A DNA stretch of 64,000 nucleotides from an uncultured Bacteroidales bacterium (GTDB taxonomy: Bacteria; Bacteroidota; Bacteroidia; Bacteroidales; UBA932): the NCBI GenBank assembly GCA_945487035.1, contig CALYTI010000003.1, forward strand, positions 45,731-109,730, read 5' to 3'. The notes beneath the pieces are model-generated. The model was given only the letters and a program-made list of their open reading frames with translations. It was not told where the DNA came from and ran no database searches. The translations under genes and the position numbers were made by a program. This document shows positions 8,928 through 18,516 of the stretch, one piece after another (position 1 is the stretch's first letter; each line of letters begins with the position of its first letter).

Positions 8928-11900
8928 ATGAAAAAGAGTCTATTAATGATTCTCGGAGCCGCCCTCCTTATGGTCGGCTGTTCTAAGGAGCTTGAGACCA
9001 AGGTCGATGACCTTTCATCAAGACTTGATGCTCTTGAGGCTCAGGTAAAGGCCAACAAGGCTGCTATCGACGAGCTCAAGAATGCAGATTTCATTACCGC
9101 TGTAGAAGAAACATCTACTGGTTGGGTAATTACTCTCAGCAATGGAAAGAAGCTGAACCTTTACAATGGTAAAGACGGAGCCAACGGTGCTGACGGACAG
9201 CCTGGCGCTGATGGTGACTCTTTCTTCTCAAGTGTAGTCGTCGAGGGTGACTATGTAGTCATTACCCTTACTGACGGAACCAAAATCACAATTCCTTTCG
9301 TTGCCGAGTTCGCTCTCCAGCTTGCTCTCAACGATGTAGTTGTCGAGCCGTCCGCTACAGTACGCATCAAATATGAAATCGTCGGCAAGACCGACAAGAC
9401 CACAGTCAATGTTATCGCCAGCGGCAACTATGTTGCCAATATCGAAGGTGACGAGGTTGTTATCCTTTGCCCTGAGGTTCTTCAGGCAGGCCGTATGCTC
9501 GTATATGCAGACAACGGACTCGGAAGCACTTCCATCAAGACTATCGATGTTGACGGACAGAAGGTTTCTGTTGACAAGACTGACGTTGCAGGTCCATTCT
9601 GGGGTGGTTCCGCTACCTTCACAGTTGCTTCCAACGTAGAGGAGACAGTTGAGGTTGACCCTGCAGACCGCAGCTGGCTCTCAGTAGAGAGGACAAAGGC
9701 TGTTGTCAACAAGGAGTACACCGCCAAGATGGCCTCTACCCCTTATATGGACGCACGCAAGGGTACCATCTATGTAAAGGACCCTGCAGGCAAGATTATC
9801 CAGACCGTAAATGTTACCCAGAACGGTACCGGTTTCCCTATCTTCATCGAGTCTGCAAGCACGCAGTTCGCAACCTTCGCTGAGGCTATCGCTTACGGTG
9901 AGACCCTTGAAGATAAAGACATCCGTCTCTCTATTGCCCAGAGCCTTCTCAATCCTTTTACAACTGAGGATATCTGCGTTATCCCTGCAGGCACAAAGAA
10001 GAACTGGGTTATCACAAAGCGCAGCATAGGCAATGCAGATCCAAGCCAGTGCATCTTCGGCGGTCTCCGCGTAGAGGGTGACTCTTGGGTAAACTGCTAC
10101 GACTGTGCAATCCGTCCTTCCGGACTCGTTCCTCACAGCGGTGGAGTACAGTTCAATGGTTTTCCTTACGGAATCCTTGTTACCAACGCAACTACCGATG
10201 CTTGCCACGTAACCGTTTCCAATGTCGGCTTCCACGTTATTGAGGCTTTGAAGACAGCTCAGGGTACTCTCGTTGCTGTTGACGCTGATTCCAAGGCTGA
10301 GGTTAACCTCAACAGCCTTTACGGAAACGCAGGCGGATGCCGTTACGCTCAGATTTACGGAGGTAATGTTACCTTCAGGGGCTGTGAAATAGCAAACTCA
10401 TACTCTTATGCAGTCCGCATCGGCCAGAAGGGCACCAAGTGCACCCTCACAGGCAATATGGTTGACAACCCTACCTTCGTGGACCTCCACAGCACACTCG
10501 CCGACGCTACCGTTACCTTCGGTGACGGAGTTACCGATGACAACCACTACTCCAAGAACGTTACTCTCGTTGCAAAGGGAACCCCTGCAGGGACCGTTAC
10601 CGTTCTTCCTGCAAGCGTAGTAGGCGCAGCTCCGGTTGAGGGCTCTGCAAAGGTATTCCTCAATGACTATGGTTTCAACACCATCCAGGAGGCAGTTGAC
10701 GCTTCAAAGGTTGGTGACCATATCCTCGTAACCGAAGGCGAATATCCTGAGGTTGTACGCATCTACAGCTGGAAGGACCTCACCATCGAGGGTGCAGACC
10801 AGTACAAGACTGTCATTGCCGGTGGTATCGAGATTGCCGGTGGTGCAACCATCAAGAACCTCACCGTGAAGTCAAAGCCGGGAGTAACTACCAACGAGCT
10901 TAAGGTCAGCATCTCCGGAGACGCTTATACATGGGGACATTACTTCCTGACCCGTATTGAGAACGGTGCAACCAAGGTTGCTCTCGAGAAGGTTATCTTC
11001 GACGCTACCGACGAGACCGACAGCAACTTCCCTGGCACAATGTCAATGCTCTGGATTTCCCAGGCTCAGGAGGTTGTTGTAAGCGGATGTACCTTCAACA
11101 CCACAGCAAAGGGTAGCTACTGCCCTAACCAGACCCACCAGGCCAAGGTTCTCTTCGAGAACAACGTCTTCAACGGAGGCGGAAAGAAGGGCTGGGCTCT
11201 CCGCGCTATGGATACCGACCTTATGACCGTATCCGGCAACGAGTTCCACAGCAAGTATGCAGTTGACGTTTACGAAGACTTCAAGGGAACCCTTACCCTC
11301 GGAGACGGCGTGAACGACAACAATATCTACGGAAGCGAGGTTGAGGAGGCTCTCCACGGAAACAAGGATGCTGCTCTTACGGCTGGTTCCGTATTCCTCC
11401 CTGAGGATGTTGCATTCGGCAAGCCTACAACTGCTGAGGGCGCCGTATTCAAGGCTGTCTGGACTGTCCAGTCACTTGAGGCAGGCATCCCTGAGTCACG
11501 CAACATCACCTTCGACGGAACCAATGTGATTTGCTCAGGCAATGCTAAGCCTTGGTGGACACCTGCAACTATCGTCGCAGTTCGTGGCGGACAGGTTGTT
11601 TCTACCCTTGCCTGGAACAACGAGTGGGTTAACGGATTTACCGGAGCTGTTACCGGTCTTACAACCGTTCAGGACAATGGCGCTACCTGCGTTCTCGCCT
11701 GCAACGTTGCTTCAGAAGGTAACCAGTGGGCTGCTACCAACTCAGAGTTCAATGTTTACAAATACACAGGTCTTGAGAAGGTTGAGAAGGTTGTTTCCCT
11801 CAAGAGAGAATCGGCCGACAACAAGCGTATGGGTGACTATCTGTCCTTCAGGGGAACCTGGCAGGATGGTGCCATCCTCGTTTGCGAGGCCAACAACAAT

Positions 11901-12443
11901 GCTCCTCGCGTTTACGAGTTCGCTGTTAAGGACGGTAAGGTTGCAGATGCTCCTGTCACATACCTCATCGACGAAGAGGCCAGAGGAAAGAAGGGCGGTA
12001 TCGCAGGTGTATTCCACGTTAAGGACAACCAGTACATCATCACCAACGAAGGTGCTTCTGCTTTTGTAGTAACCCTCGAGGGTGGTGAGGCCAAGTATGT
12101 TGCTAACCTTGATTTCTCTGCTTTCGGAGTAGGCAATATCCTCCGCACTCCTAAGTTCTTCAGCCTTAACGGCAAGGAATATATGGCAGCTATCATCGGT
12201 ACCTATGAAGGCACACAGCTTGTCGGTACAGCCAACCTGATTGTCATCGAAATCACAAACGGTGACCTTCTGGCTTCCATCGCTGCTGCTACCCCTGAGA
12301 ACAGCCACGTGAAGGTTATCGAGAACTGCGCAGCCGGCAACGGATTTGCAGGTCTTGACGTGCTCGCACAGGGCGAGACCGTTTACATCGGCTACGGTGT
12401 AATTAACGGAGAGGTTGGACTTATCAAGTTCCGCAACCAGTAA
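8928..12443 (+). CDS. large multidomain lipoprotein: coiled coil, beta-helix, propeller-like end
   Basis: A 1171-residue surface lipoprotein (lipobox MVGC near residue 18). After the lipid anchor comes a short coiled coil (ELETKVDDLSSRLDALEAQV) and the N-terminal module seen in PL29-type Bacteroidota proteins (DUF4988-like), including a collagen-like Gly-X-Y stretch around residues 85-95. Around 200-300 is a BACON-like immunoglobulin domain (SWLSVERT, VNVTQNG). Residues of about 300-830 look like two right-handed parallel beta-helix regions, each opening with an ATFAEAI or NTIQEAVD phrase. The final 300 residues resemble the C-terminal half of the preceding lipoprotein. It could be a polysaccharide lyase or a binder; no catalytic residues can be assigned. 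Terminator-like hairpins follow. Confidence 0.8.
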   Translation: MKKSLLMILGAALLMVGCSKELETKVDDLSSRLDALEAQVKANKAAIDELKNADFITAVEETSTGWVITLSNGKKLNLYNGKDGANGADGQPGADGDSFFSSVVVEGDYVVITLTDGTKITIPFVAEFALQLALNDVVVEPSATVRIKYEIVGKTDKTTVNVIASGNYVANIEGDEVVILCPEVLQAGRMLVYADNGLGSTSIKTIDVDGQKVSVDKTDVAGPFWGGSATFTVASNVEETVEVDPADRSWLSVERTKAVVNKEYTAKMASTPYMDARKGTIYVKDPAGKIIQTVNVTQNGTGFPIFIESASTQFATFAEAIAYGETLEDKDIRLSIAQSLLNPFTTEDICVIPAGTKKNWVITKRSIGNADPSQCIFGGLRVEGDSWVNCYDCAIRPSGLVPHSGGVQFNGFPYGILVTNATTDACHVTVSNVGFHVIEALKTAQGTLVAVDADSKAEVNLNSLYGNAGGCRYAQIYGGNVTFRGCEIANSYSYAVRIGQKGTKCTLTGNMVDNPTFVDLHSTLADATVTFGDGVTDDNHYSKNVTLVAKGTPAGTVTVLPASVVGAAPVEGSAKVFLNDYGFNTIQEAVDASKVGDHILVTEGEYPEVVRIYSWKDLTIEGADQYKTVIAGGIEIAGGATIKNLTVKSKPGVTTNELKVSISGDAYTWGHYFLTRIENGATKVALEKVIFDATDETDSNFPGTMSMLWISQAQEVVVSGCTFNTTAKGSYCPNQTHQAKVLFENNVFNGGGKKGWALRAMDTDLMTVSGNEFHSKYAVDVYEDFKGTLTLGDGVNDNNIYGSEVEEALHGNKDAALTAGSVFLPEDVAFGKPTTAEGAVFKAVWTVQSLEAGIPESRNITFDGTNVICSGNAKPWWTPATIVAVRGGQVVSTLAWNNEWVNGFTGAVTGLTTVQDNGATCVLACNVASEGNQWAATNSEFNVYKYTGLEKVEKVVSLKRESADNKRMGDYLSFRGTWQDGAILVCEANNNAPRVYEFAVKDGKVADAPVTYLIDEEARGKKGGIAGVFHVKDNQYIITNEGASAFVVTLEGGEAKYVANLDFSAFGVGNILRTPKFFSLNGKEYMAAIIGTYEGTQLVGTANLIVIEITNGDLLASIAAATPENSHVKVIENCAAGNGFAGLDVLAQGETVYIGYGVINGEVGLIKFRNQ

Positions 12444-12450
12444 TCGGACA

Positions 12451-12466
12451 AGGTGCTTGCGCACCT
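12451..12466 (+). terminator. small hairpin after beta-helix lipoprotein gene
   Basis: AGGTGC and GCACCT form a perfect 6-bp stem with a TTGC loop just after the stop codon. There is no T tract, so it may protect the mRNA 3' end rather than terminate. Confidence 0.35.
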
Positions 12467-12477
12467 ACTATACCAAC

Positions 12478-12510
12478 AGAGGGCGACCCGGATGGGCCGC
12501 CCTCTTTAAT
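12478..12510 (+). terminator. probable intrinsic terminator
   Basis: AGAGGGCG (12478-12485) pairs perfectly with CGCCCTCT (12498-12505), and the inner CCC/GGG extends the stem. A short TTTAATT tail follows. It separates the SusCD-lipoprotein transcript from the next gene, which has its own -7 box. Confidence 0.65.
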
Positions 12511-12526
12511 TCTCGCTATTTTTGTG

Positions 12527-12534
12527 TATATTTG
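12527..12534 (+). promoter_or_regulatory. -7 box of GHL10/NAGPA operon
   Basis: TATATTTG matches the Bacteroidota -7 consensus and lies 8 nt before the ATG at 12543, so the 5' leader would be very short. It also argues against the upstream in-frame ATG at 12522, which would precede the transcript. Confidence 0.6.
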
Positions 12535-12542
12535 AATTCATT

Positions 12543-14282
12543 ATGAATTCTATCCGTATGAGCGCACTGTTTGCTACAATGCTGATTTCAGCAATGATGT
12601 CTGCTTGCGTAAAGCCTGCACCCACACCTGACCCCGGCCCCGGTCCGAAACCTCAGATTGAAACCCCTGCAATACTTTCGGTAAGTCTTCCCGTTTATCC
12701 GCAGGCTCAAATCACAATTGACGATTCCCTCAGCGCGGTAGATATTGTGCTCCCGTACGGCTCGAAGCTCGGCAGAACCCAGGTGGAATACGTTCTTACC
12801 GACAGCACCACCGCGGACCCCGCCAGCGGCTCGGTCCAGGACCTCTCCCAGCCGTTTAAGGTATTCCTTACCGGCAAAAGCGGAGCAGCACGCAAATATG
12901 TGTTCAATACCACACTTGCCAAATCCAATCTTACCGCCTTCAAATGGATGACGATAAATGACTATTACATCCAGGGCAGCAAGTCGGGAAGCGAAATCTC
13001 CTTCACCCTCCCTTACGGTGCCGACCTCAGCTCGCTGAGTATAAGCGTGGCCTCCGACAATATCCTGAGCTTCGAACCCGATATCACAACTAAGGCCGAC
13101 CTCAGTTCACCTCTGACGGTGAAGGTAATAGCGGAAGATGGTGTGACCTTCAAGGAATATACTCTCAAGGCCGACAAATTCCCCGAAGAAACGGAGACGG
13201 TAAGGGCAGTCTATCTTCCTTCTCCTTCACACACATCCTCTTTTCTCAGCTACAACTCCGTATGCAAGTCCCTTGACCTGCTTCAGGAGCTCAACTTCAA
13301 CTGCCTCTTCGTGGGCTGCTGGGACAAGGCAAAGGTAGCCTGGGACAGCGAAGTGCTGCTTGCCAACACCAACTACCAGTCCATCAGTGCGGGCAATATG
13401 TACCGCAATTACACCGGTGGAAGCGGTGATGCGCTTGCCGACATTATCAGCGAAGCCCATAAACGCAACATAAAGGTCATACTATGGTTCGAATACGGCT
13501 TTATGCACCGTGTCGGAGGAGTGGACTTCACTGACCCTATTCTTGCAAAGCACCCGGGCTGGATTGGCTTCGGGTCCGACGGCAATTACTCCAACTACAA
13601 CGGCACCGACTTCTATCTCAATGCCTATGACCCTCAGGTGCAGCAGTTTATGCTGGACCTCATACTTGAAGCCGTACGCCTCTATCCTGAGCTGGACGGA
13701 GTGCAGGGAGACGACCGTCTGCCGGCCAGTCCGCGTAACTCCGGCTATAACGAAAGCACCAAGGCGCTATATCTCGCCCAGACCGGGCGCGAAGCTCCGT
13801 CCGACTGCAACGATGCGGACTGGGTGAAGTGGCGTCTCGACATACTCAATGCCTTTGCAGTCCGTATGCACGATGAGGTCAAGGCTCTCAACAGCAAATG
13901 CCTTGTATGCTTCGCTCCCAACAAATACCCTTGGGCGGAAGGTACCCTTATGCAATGCTGGCCGCAGTGGGTGAAGGACGGGGCTGTTGACCTTCTGACC
14001 GTCCAGTGCTATGTCACGGCCAATTACGAGAATGATGTCAACTCGCAGGCAGCCCTGATGAAGGAGAATTCCGACAGGATGCTCTTCCAGCCTGCTATGA
14101 TACTCAAAAACGGCTCTGCCCTTCTGCCTGTGGAGCTTCTAAGCGAAGAACTCTGCCACAACCGCAGGGTAGGGACCCTCGGCGAAGCCCAGTTCTGGTT
14201 TGAAGGTCTCAACGAATCCGAGCAGGCCCGCAAATTGTTCAAACTTTTCTACAGTACCCCTGTTGCTTTCCCTGATTTATGA
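12543..14282 (+). CDS. GHL10-type glycoside hydrolase-like lipoprotein
   Basis: A 579-residue lipoprotein (lipobox MMSAC). Residues of about 40-215 form two immunoglobulin-like modules (VDIVLPYGS and ISFTLPYGA phrases, DUF5018-like). From about 220 comes a TIM-barrel domain of the GHL10/DUF187 group, with AVYLPSPSH, KRNIKVILWFEYGFMH, GVQGDDRLPASP and CFAPNKYPW; the aspartates in GVQGDDR lie where catalytic acids are expected. The start at 12543 is set by the promoter box immediately upstream. The stop overlaps the next gene's start in ATGA, so translation is probably coupled to the phosphodiester glycosidase. Confidence 0.85.
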   Translation: MNSIRMSALFATMLISAMMSACVKPAPTPDPGPGPKPQIETPAILSVSLPVYPQAQITIDDSLSAVDIVLPYGSKLGRTQVEYVLTDSTTADPASGSVQDLSQPFKVFLTGKSGAARKYVFNTTLAKSNLTAFKWMTINDYYIQGSKSGSEISFTLPYGADLSSLSISVASDNILSFEPDITTKADLSSPLTVKVIAEDGVTFKEYTLKADKFPEETETVRAVYLPSPSHTSSFLSYNSVCKSLDLLQELNFNCLFVGCWDKAKVAWDSEVLLANTNYQSISAGNMYRNYTGGSGDALADIISEAHKRNIKVILWFEYGFMHRVGGVDFTDPILAKHPGWIGFGSDGNYSNYNGTDFYLNAYDPQVQQFMLDLILEAVRLYPELDGVQGDDRLPASPRNSGYNESTKALYLAQTGREAPSDCNDADWVKWRLDILNAFAVRMHDEVKALNSKCLVCFAPNKYPWAEGTLMQCWPQWVKDGAVDLLTVQCYVTANYENDVNSQAALMKENSDRMLFQPAMILKNGSALLPVELLSEELCHNRRVGTLGEAQFWFEGLNESEQARKLFKLFYSTPVAFPDL

Positions 14283-15640
14283 AAAAGCAGATGACACTTC
14301 TTGCAATGGCCCTTTTGGCGGCTCTTTCCTGCACCCCTAAATACTCCGGAGATGACGACTGGCCGGATCCGGACAATATCCAGAAGGATACCACTAACAT
14401 CCCTCCTAAGGATACCCTGGACCCCGTTGACCCACCGAAAGACACTGTGGTTTCCAATGGCCCGAGCTTCGAAATCGCTGACTTTCAGGTATCCCATCAT
14501 TCGGTAGGGCTCGCCCTCAAGCTGCTTGACGGCAAGGGGGAGAAATGCAACCTGGGTGTGAAGCTCGACGGCAGGGAAGTGGAGGTTCATAAGAAAATCA
14601 AGGACGGTGAGACCACCCTCTTCAGCATCAATTGCCTGAAGCAGGGAGAAGACAATACTCTTCGTCTCTTCGCCCGCAATTCAATGGACACGACCTGGAT
14701 GGAGAAGAGCGTCAGACTCGAAGAAGCTCCTTCCGCCTACAAAGTGGACTGGACGGATATCAGCGGGGAGTACTCCATGCCCGACGGCGTGAAGCTCTAC
14801 AAGGCCGGTTCCAGCGTCACAGGGCGCAATGTCAATATGTGGTACGCCATAGCCGATATGTCCAAGGTCGCCCTGCGCACCACCCTTGCTTCTACCGTCA
14901 CCACCCCGACCGACCAGGTGCAGAAGGTGCTTTCTGCCGAGGGGGATGTCTATGTGACCGTCAACGGAGGCTATTTCGCCTCCCCTTCGGGCTCTTATTC
15001 GCACCTCACGGATAAAGGCGTGCGCAAGGCAAAGAACATAGCCACCCTCACCCGCAGCGCCTCCTATTATGTTACCCGCGGAGCCTTTGGCGTGGACGAG
15101 AAGGGAACGCCTTCCATTTATTGGATATTCGACGAAAGTTCCTTTACCTCCGCCTACACTTCGCCGCTCCCTGTGGTTGACGGCGGCCCGGTGCTCTCCA
15201 CCTCCGAGACCTTCCCGTCCGAGCAGCTTAAATGGGCTCCATACGAGGCAGTCGGTGGCGCGCCCGTGCTTCTGAGGGATGGACGCATCTGCTTCGACTA
15301 TCTGAAAACCCCTGACGGGAAATATTATACCAACTGCGAGCTGTTGCAAAGCGACATATTTGCCGAAGGCTTGCGCGCTCCGAGAACGGCCGTGGGCTAC
15401 ACCGCTGACGGCTCGGTTGTGCTCTTCATCTGCGACGGGCGCGATTCGGGCGGCAGCAAGGGCCTTACCCTTGACGAGGAGGCCCGCATCCTGCTGGGAC
15501 TCGGCTGCACAGATGCCCTCAACCTCGACGGAGGCGGCTCTACCGCAATGGTGGCGGGCAATAACGGCACCCTGCTCAACTGCCCTTCAGACGGCAGCGA
15601 GCGTAAGGTGCTGCACTTCGTTTCTTTTGTAAAGAAGTAG
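14279..15640 (+). CDS. phosphodiester glycosidase (NAGPA domain) lipoprotein
   Basis: A 453-residue lipoprotein (lipobox ALSC near residue 18) with a Pro/Asp-rich linker (residues 20-60), a beta-sandwich module, and a NAGPA domain from about residue 190. Characteristic stretches are TVNGGYFAS, VGGAPVLLRDG, RAPRTAVGYTADG and CTDALNLDGGGSTAMV. The family includes the mammalian uncovering enzyme, which removes GlcNAc from GlcNAc-1-phosphate diesters, so the expected reaction is cleavage of a sugar-1-phosphodiester. It overlaps the GHL10 gene by 4 nt. This gives a link to phosphate-bearing glycans, echoed by the metallophosphoesterase fusion at 47393. Confidence 0.88.
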   Translation: MKKQMTLLAMALLAALSCTPKYSGDDDWPDPDNIQKDTTNIPPKDTLDPVDPPKDTVVSNGPSFEIADFQVSHHSVGLALKLLDGKGEKCNLGVKLDGREVEVHKKIKDGETTLFSINCLKQGEDNTLRLFARNSMDTTWMEKSVRLEEAPSAYKVDWTDISGEYSMPDGVKLYKAGSSVTGRNVNMWYAIADMSKVALRTTLASTVTTPTDQVQKVLSAEGDVYVTVNGGYFASPSGSYSHLTDKGVRKAKNIATLTRSASYYVTRGAFGVDEKGTPSIYWIFDESSFTSAYTSPLPVVDGGPVLSTSETFPSEQLKWAPYEAVGGAPVLLRDGRICFDYLKTPDGKYYTNCELLQSDIFAEGLRAPRTAVGYTADGSVVLFICDGRDSGGSKGLTLDEEARILLGLGCTDALNLDGGGSTAMVAGNNGTLLNCPSDGSERKVLHFVSFVKK

Positions 15641-15641
15641 A

Positions 15642-17084
15642 ATGAATCTCAAGTCTCTTGCCAAGGATACTGCCATTTACGGACTGAGCAGCATTGTGGG
15701 AAGGTTCCTCAATTACCTTCTCGTCATACTCTATACCTACAAGATTCCTGCGGAAAGCGGAGGCTACGGCATAGTGACCAATCTCTATGCCTATTCGGCC
15801 CTGCTCTTCGCCCTGCTGACCTTCGGAATGGAAACCACCTTCTTCCGCTTCGCCTCCAAGGACGGGGAAGACGCGAAGATGGTTTACAGCACCGCGCTCA
15901 GGCTGGTGGGCAGCGTCTCGCTCGTCTTCATAGCCCTGGTTTTCGTCTTCCTTCGCCCGGTCAGCGCGGCGATGGGCTATGCTTCCCATCCGGAGTACAT
16001 TGCCTGCTTCGCACTGATTGCCGGACTTGATTCCTTCCAGGCCATAATGTTCGGCCGCCTGCGCCAGCAGCGCAAAGCCCTCAAGTTTATGGGCCTGAAG
16101 ATGATGTTCATAGGGCTCAATATTGCCCTGAACCTCTTCATCTTCCTGCTTCTGCCGCGCACCGGCTGGGGCGCTGAACTTTTTTGGCGTTTTGACGGGG
16201 GCGTGGGCCTTATCTTTTTCGCCAACCTGCTGTGCACCGCGCTTGTGAGCCTGGGCTTCATCCCTGAAATCAAGGGCATAGCCTACGGCTTCGACCGCGC
16301 CCTTGCAGGGAGGATGCTGCGCTACAGTATGCCTCTGCTTCTGCTCAGCCTCGTGGGCATACTCAACCAGGTGGCGGATAAAATCCTCTTCCCTTACCTT
16401 ATGCCGGGAGATGAGGGGCAGGTGCAGCTCGGCATCTACGGCGCCTGCGTCAAGATAGCTATGATTATGTCCCTGCTCACGCAGGCCTTCCGCTATGCCT
16501 ACGAGCCCATCGTCTTCGCAGGCAAGGATAAGGCGAGCCCCGACACCTTGCCGGAGGGGATGAAATATTTCGTGCTTTTCACCATCTTCGCCTGGCTTGC
16601 CGTGATGTTCTGGATGCCGGTGCTCAGGCATTTCATCCAGCCGGGCTACTGGGAGGGCCTGAATGTCGTGCCTATCGTGATGGCAGCGGAAATCTTTATG
16701 GGCATATATTTCAACCTCTCCTTCTGGTACAAGCTTTCCGACCAGACCTGGTGGGGCGCCGTGATGAGCGCGGTCGGCGCAGCGGCGATGATTCTTACCA
16801 ATGTCCTGCTCGTCCCGAAGATCGGCTATATGGCCTGCGCCTGGGGCGGCTTCGCGGGCTACGGCATCGCTATGCTGATGAGCTTCTTTATCGGGCAGAA
16901 GAAATACCCTATACGCTACGACCTGCGCACTATGGGCCGATTCCTGCTGCTCGGAGTGCTTATGTACCTGGTTTACAGGGGGCTGGAAGGCTTCATCCCG
17001 TCCTGGGCCTGCGTTGTGGTGGGCTCTGTGATGCTGCTTGGCTACCTGCTGCTTGTTTATAAGGAAATCAAAAGAAACAGATAA
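15642..17084 (+). CDS. oligosaccharide flippase (Wzx-like, MOP superfamily)
   Basis: A 480-residue inner-membrane protein with about 14 hydrophobic helices. The N-terminus (DTAIYGLSSIVGRFLNYLL) and the pattern YSALLFALLTFGMETTFFRF are typical of polysaccharide biosynthesis flippases that move lipid-linked oligosaccharides across the membrane. It starts 1 nt after the NAGPA gene and overlaps the cyclophilin gene by one base. No glycosyltransferase cluster is next to it, so its cargo is unknown. Confidence 0.88.
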   Translation: MNLKSLAKDTAIYGLSSIVGRFLNYLLVILYTYKIPAESGGYGIVTNLYAYSALLFALLTFGMETTFFRFASKDGEDAKMVYSTALRLVGSVSLVFIALVFVFLRPVSAAMGYASHPEYIACFALIAGLDSFQAIMFGRLRQQRKALKFMGLKMMFIGLNIALNLFIFLLLPRTGWGAELFWRFDGGVGLIFFANLLCTALVSLGFIPEIKGIAYGFDRALAGRMLRYSMPLLLLSLVGILNQVADKILFPYLMPGDEGQVQLGIYGACVKIAMIMSLLTQAFRYAYEPIVFAGKDKASPDTLPEGMKYFVLFTIFAWLAVMFWMPVLRHFIQPGYWEGLNVVPIVMAAEIFMGIYFNLSFWYKLSDQTWWGAVMSAVGAAAMILTNVLLVPKIGYMACAWGGFAGYGIAMLMSFFIGQKKYPIRYDLRTMGRFLLLGVLMYLVYRGLEGFIPSWACVVVGSVMLLGYLLLVYKEIKRNR

Positions 17085-17779
17085 TGAAAAAGATTATGAC
17101 CGCTATTGCACTTTCTGCAGCCCTGCTTTGCGCATCCGGCTGCCGCAACTCCAAAAAGGCTGAAAACACTCAGGCCGCCCAGGAGGCTCCTGCCGACACC
17201 CTTCAGACGGATTCTCTCAAGACCGCCTGCGCTGAGCCGAGCATTTCCCAGAAACTCGCCGCCCTTCCTGCCGAGCCTCAGTTCGACATTGTTACCACTA
17301 TGGGAACAATACGCGTGAAACTCTATGCCGACACACCTAAGCACAGGGCCAATTTTGCCAAGCTCGCCCTTGAAGGCTTCTATGACGGGATTCTCTTCCA
17401 CCGTGTGATTGAGGGCTTTATGATTCAGGGCGGAGACCCTTTGACAAAGGAGACCGAAGACCACAGCCTTTGGGGTACCGGAGGACCGGGATACACCGTT
17501 CCTGCTGAGTTCGTCGCCGAGCACGTGCACAAAAAGGGAGCGCTGGCTGCTGCCCGCAGGGGCGATGCCGCCAATCCTTACAAGGAGTCCAGCGGTTCGC
17601 AGTTCTACATTGTCCACGACGGCAATGCCTGCTTCCACCTCAACGGTGACTACAGCGTTTTCGGAGAGACGGTTGACGGCTTCGATGTTATTGACAAGAT
17701 TGCTTCGGTTGATGTGGACTATCGCGACTGCCCTCTGGTGCCGGTTAAGATTGTTAAAGTATTGCCTGTTGAGGAGTGA
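17084..17779 (+). CDS. cyclophilin-type peptidyl-prolyl isomerase lipoprotein
   Basis: A 231-residue lipoprotein (signal peptide ending LCASGC). After a Gln/Ala-rich linker, residues of about 65-228 form a cyclophilin domain with FDIVTTMGTIRVKLYAD, ILFHRVIEGFMIQGGDP and SSGSQFYIVHDG. The arginine in FHRVI and the QGGD stretch are the usual active-site residues. It would assist folding of exported proteins in the periplasm. The first base is shared with the flippase stop; the lipoate ligase begins inside its last codons (GTGA overlap). Confidence 0.93.
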   Translation: MKKIMTAIALSAALLCASGCRNSKKAENTQAAQEAPADTLQTDSLKTACAEPSISQKLAALPAEPQFDIVTTMGTIRVKLYADTPKHRANFAKLALEGFYDGILFHRVIEGFMIQGGDPLTKETEDHSLWGTGGPGYTVPAEFVAEHVHKKGALAAARRGDAANPYKESSGSQFYIVHDGNACFHLNGDYSVFGETVDGFDVIDKIASVDVDYRDCPLVPVKIVKVLPVEE

Positions 17780-18471
17780 AACTGATTAGACTGGAATCCA
17801 CCGACTCCCACTACAATATGGCTTTCGAGCAGTGGTGCCTGACGCATCTCTGCCCTGACGAATTGTATTTTTACCTCTGGCGCAATGCTCCTGCCGTGAT
17901 TATCGGCGAGAATCAGGATGCGGAGGCTGAGGTTAACCTGCATTATCTCAAGGAGAACGGCATTGCCCTTGCGCGGCGTGTGACCGGAGGTGGGGCTGTG
18001 TATCACGACCTTCAGAACCTGAATTATTCTTTTGTCGGCAAGGCTGCCGACCCTGCTCTGATGGTTGAGGCACTCCGCAAGCTCGGAGTGCCTGCAGAAC
18101 TGACCGGACGCAACGATATCTTTGTCGAGGGGCGCAAGGTGTCGGGTTATGCCAGGCGTATGGAGGCCGGCAATCTGCTGGTGCACGGCACTCTGATGTA
18201 TGATGTGGACCTGGATGTGCTTACCCGCGCGCTGGATACCCCGGTGAGCAAACTCAACCGCAAAGGGGTGCAGTCGGTGCGCAGCAGGGTGACCAACCTG
18301 AAGCAGTATCTGCCGGGCATCGGCAGCGTTGAGGCTCTCAAGGATGCCCTCCTGGAATGCTTCCCGTGCGAGTGCGAGAGGGTTCTGAGCGAGTCCGAAC
18401 TCGCCGAAATCGACGCTCTCAACCGCACAGTCTTCTCCACCGAAGCCTGGGTGCTGCACCGGGAGAGGTAG
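17776..18471 (+). CDS. lplA: lipoate-protein ligase A (single-domain form)
   Basis: Attaches free lipoate, via lipoyl-AMP, to E2 subunits and GcvH. The 231-residue protein has the BPL/LplA/LipB fold with RRVTGGGAVYHD (ligand-binding loop) and GRNDIFVEGRKVSGYARR, which contains the catalytic lysine. It starts with GTG, overlapping the preceding stop. It lacks the C-terminal accessory domain of E. coli LplA (338 residues), so either a separate partner exists or it works as a short-form ligase. Its last 63 nt plus the next 12 nt recur, inverted, at 23708-23782. Lipoamide dehydrogenase follows 3 kb downstream. Confidence 0.88.
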   Translation: MKLIRLESTDSHYNMAFEQWCLTHLCPDELYFYLWRNAPAVIIGENQDAEAEVNLHYLKENGIALARRVTGGGAVYHDLQNLNYSFVGKAADPALMVEALRKLGVPAELTGRNDIFVEGRKVSGYARRMEAGNLLVHGTLMYDVDLDVLTRALDTPVSKLNRKGVQSVRSRVTNLKQYLPGIGSVEALKDALLECFPCECERVLSESELAEIDALNRTVFSTEAWVLHRER

Positions 18472-18483
18472 GGGCGTATGCCG
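18409..18483 (+). repeat. 75-bp repeat A: end of lplA
   Basis: The 3' end of lplA, including its stop codon at 18469-18471. The reverse complement at 23708-23782 matches at 72 of 75 positions. Confidence 0.95.
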
Positions 18484-18516
18484 TGATTTCCGCTTTCTTA
18501 TCCGCAATAAATTGAC

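Noticed and set aside
12522..12542. Upstream start codon for the GHL10 gene
   Set aside because: It lies on or before the -7 box and adds residues that spoil the signal peptide.
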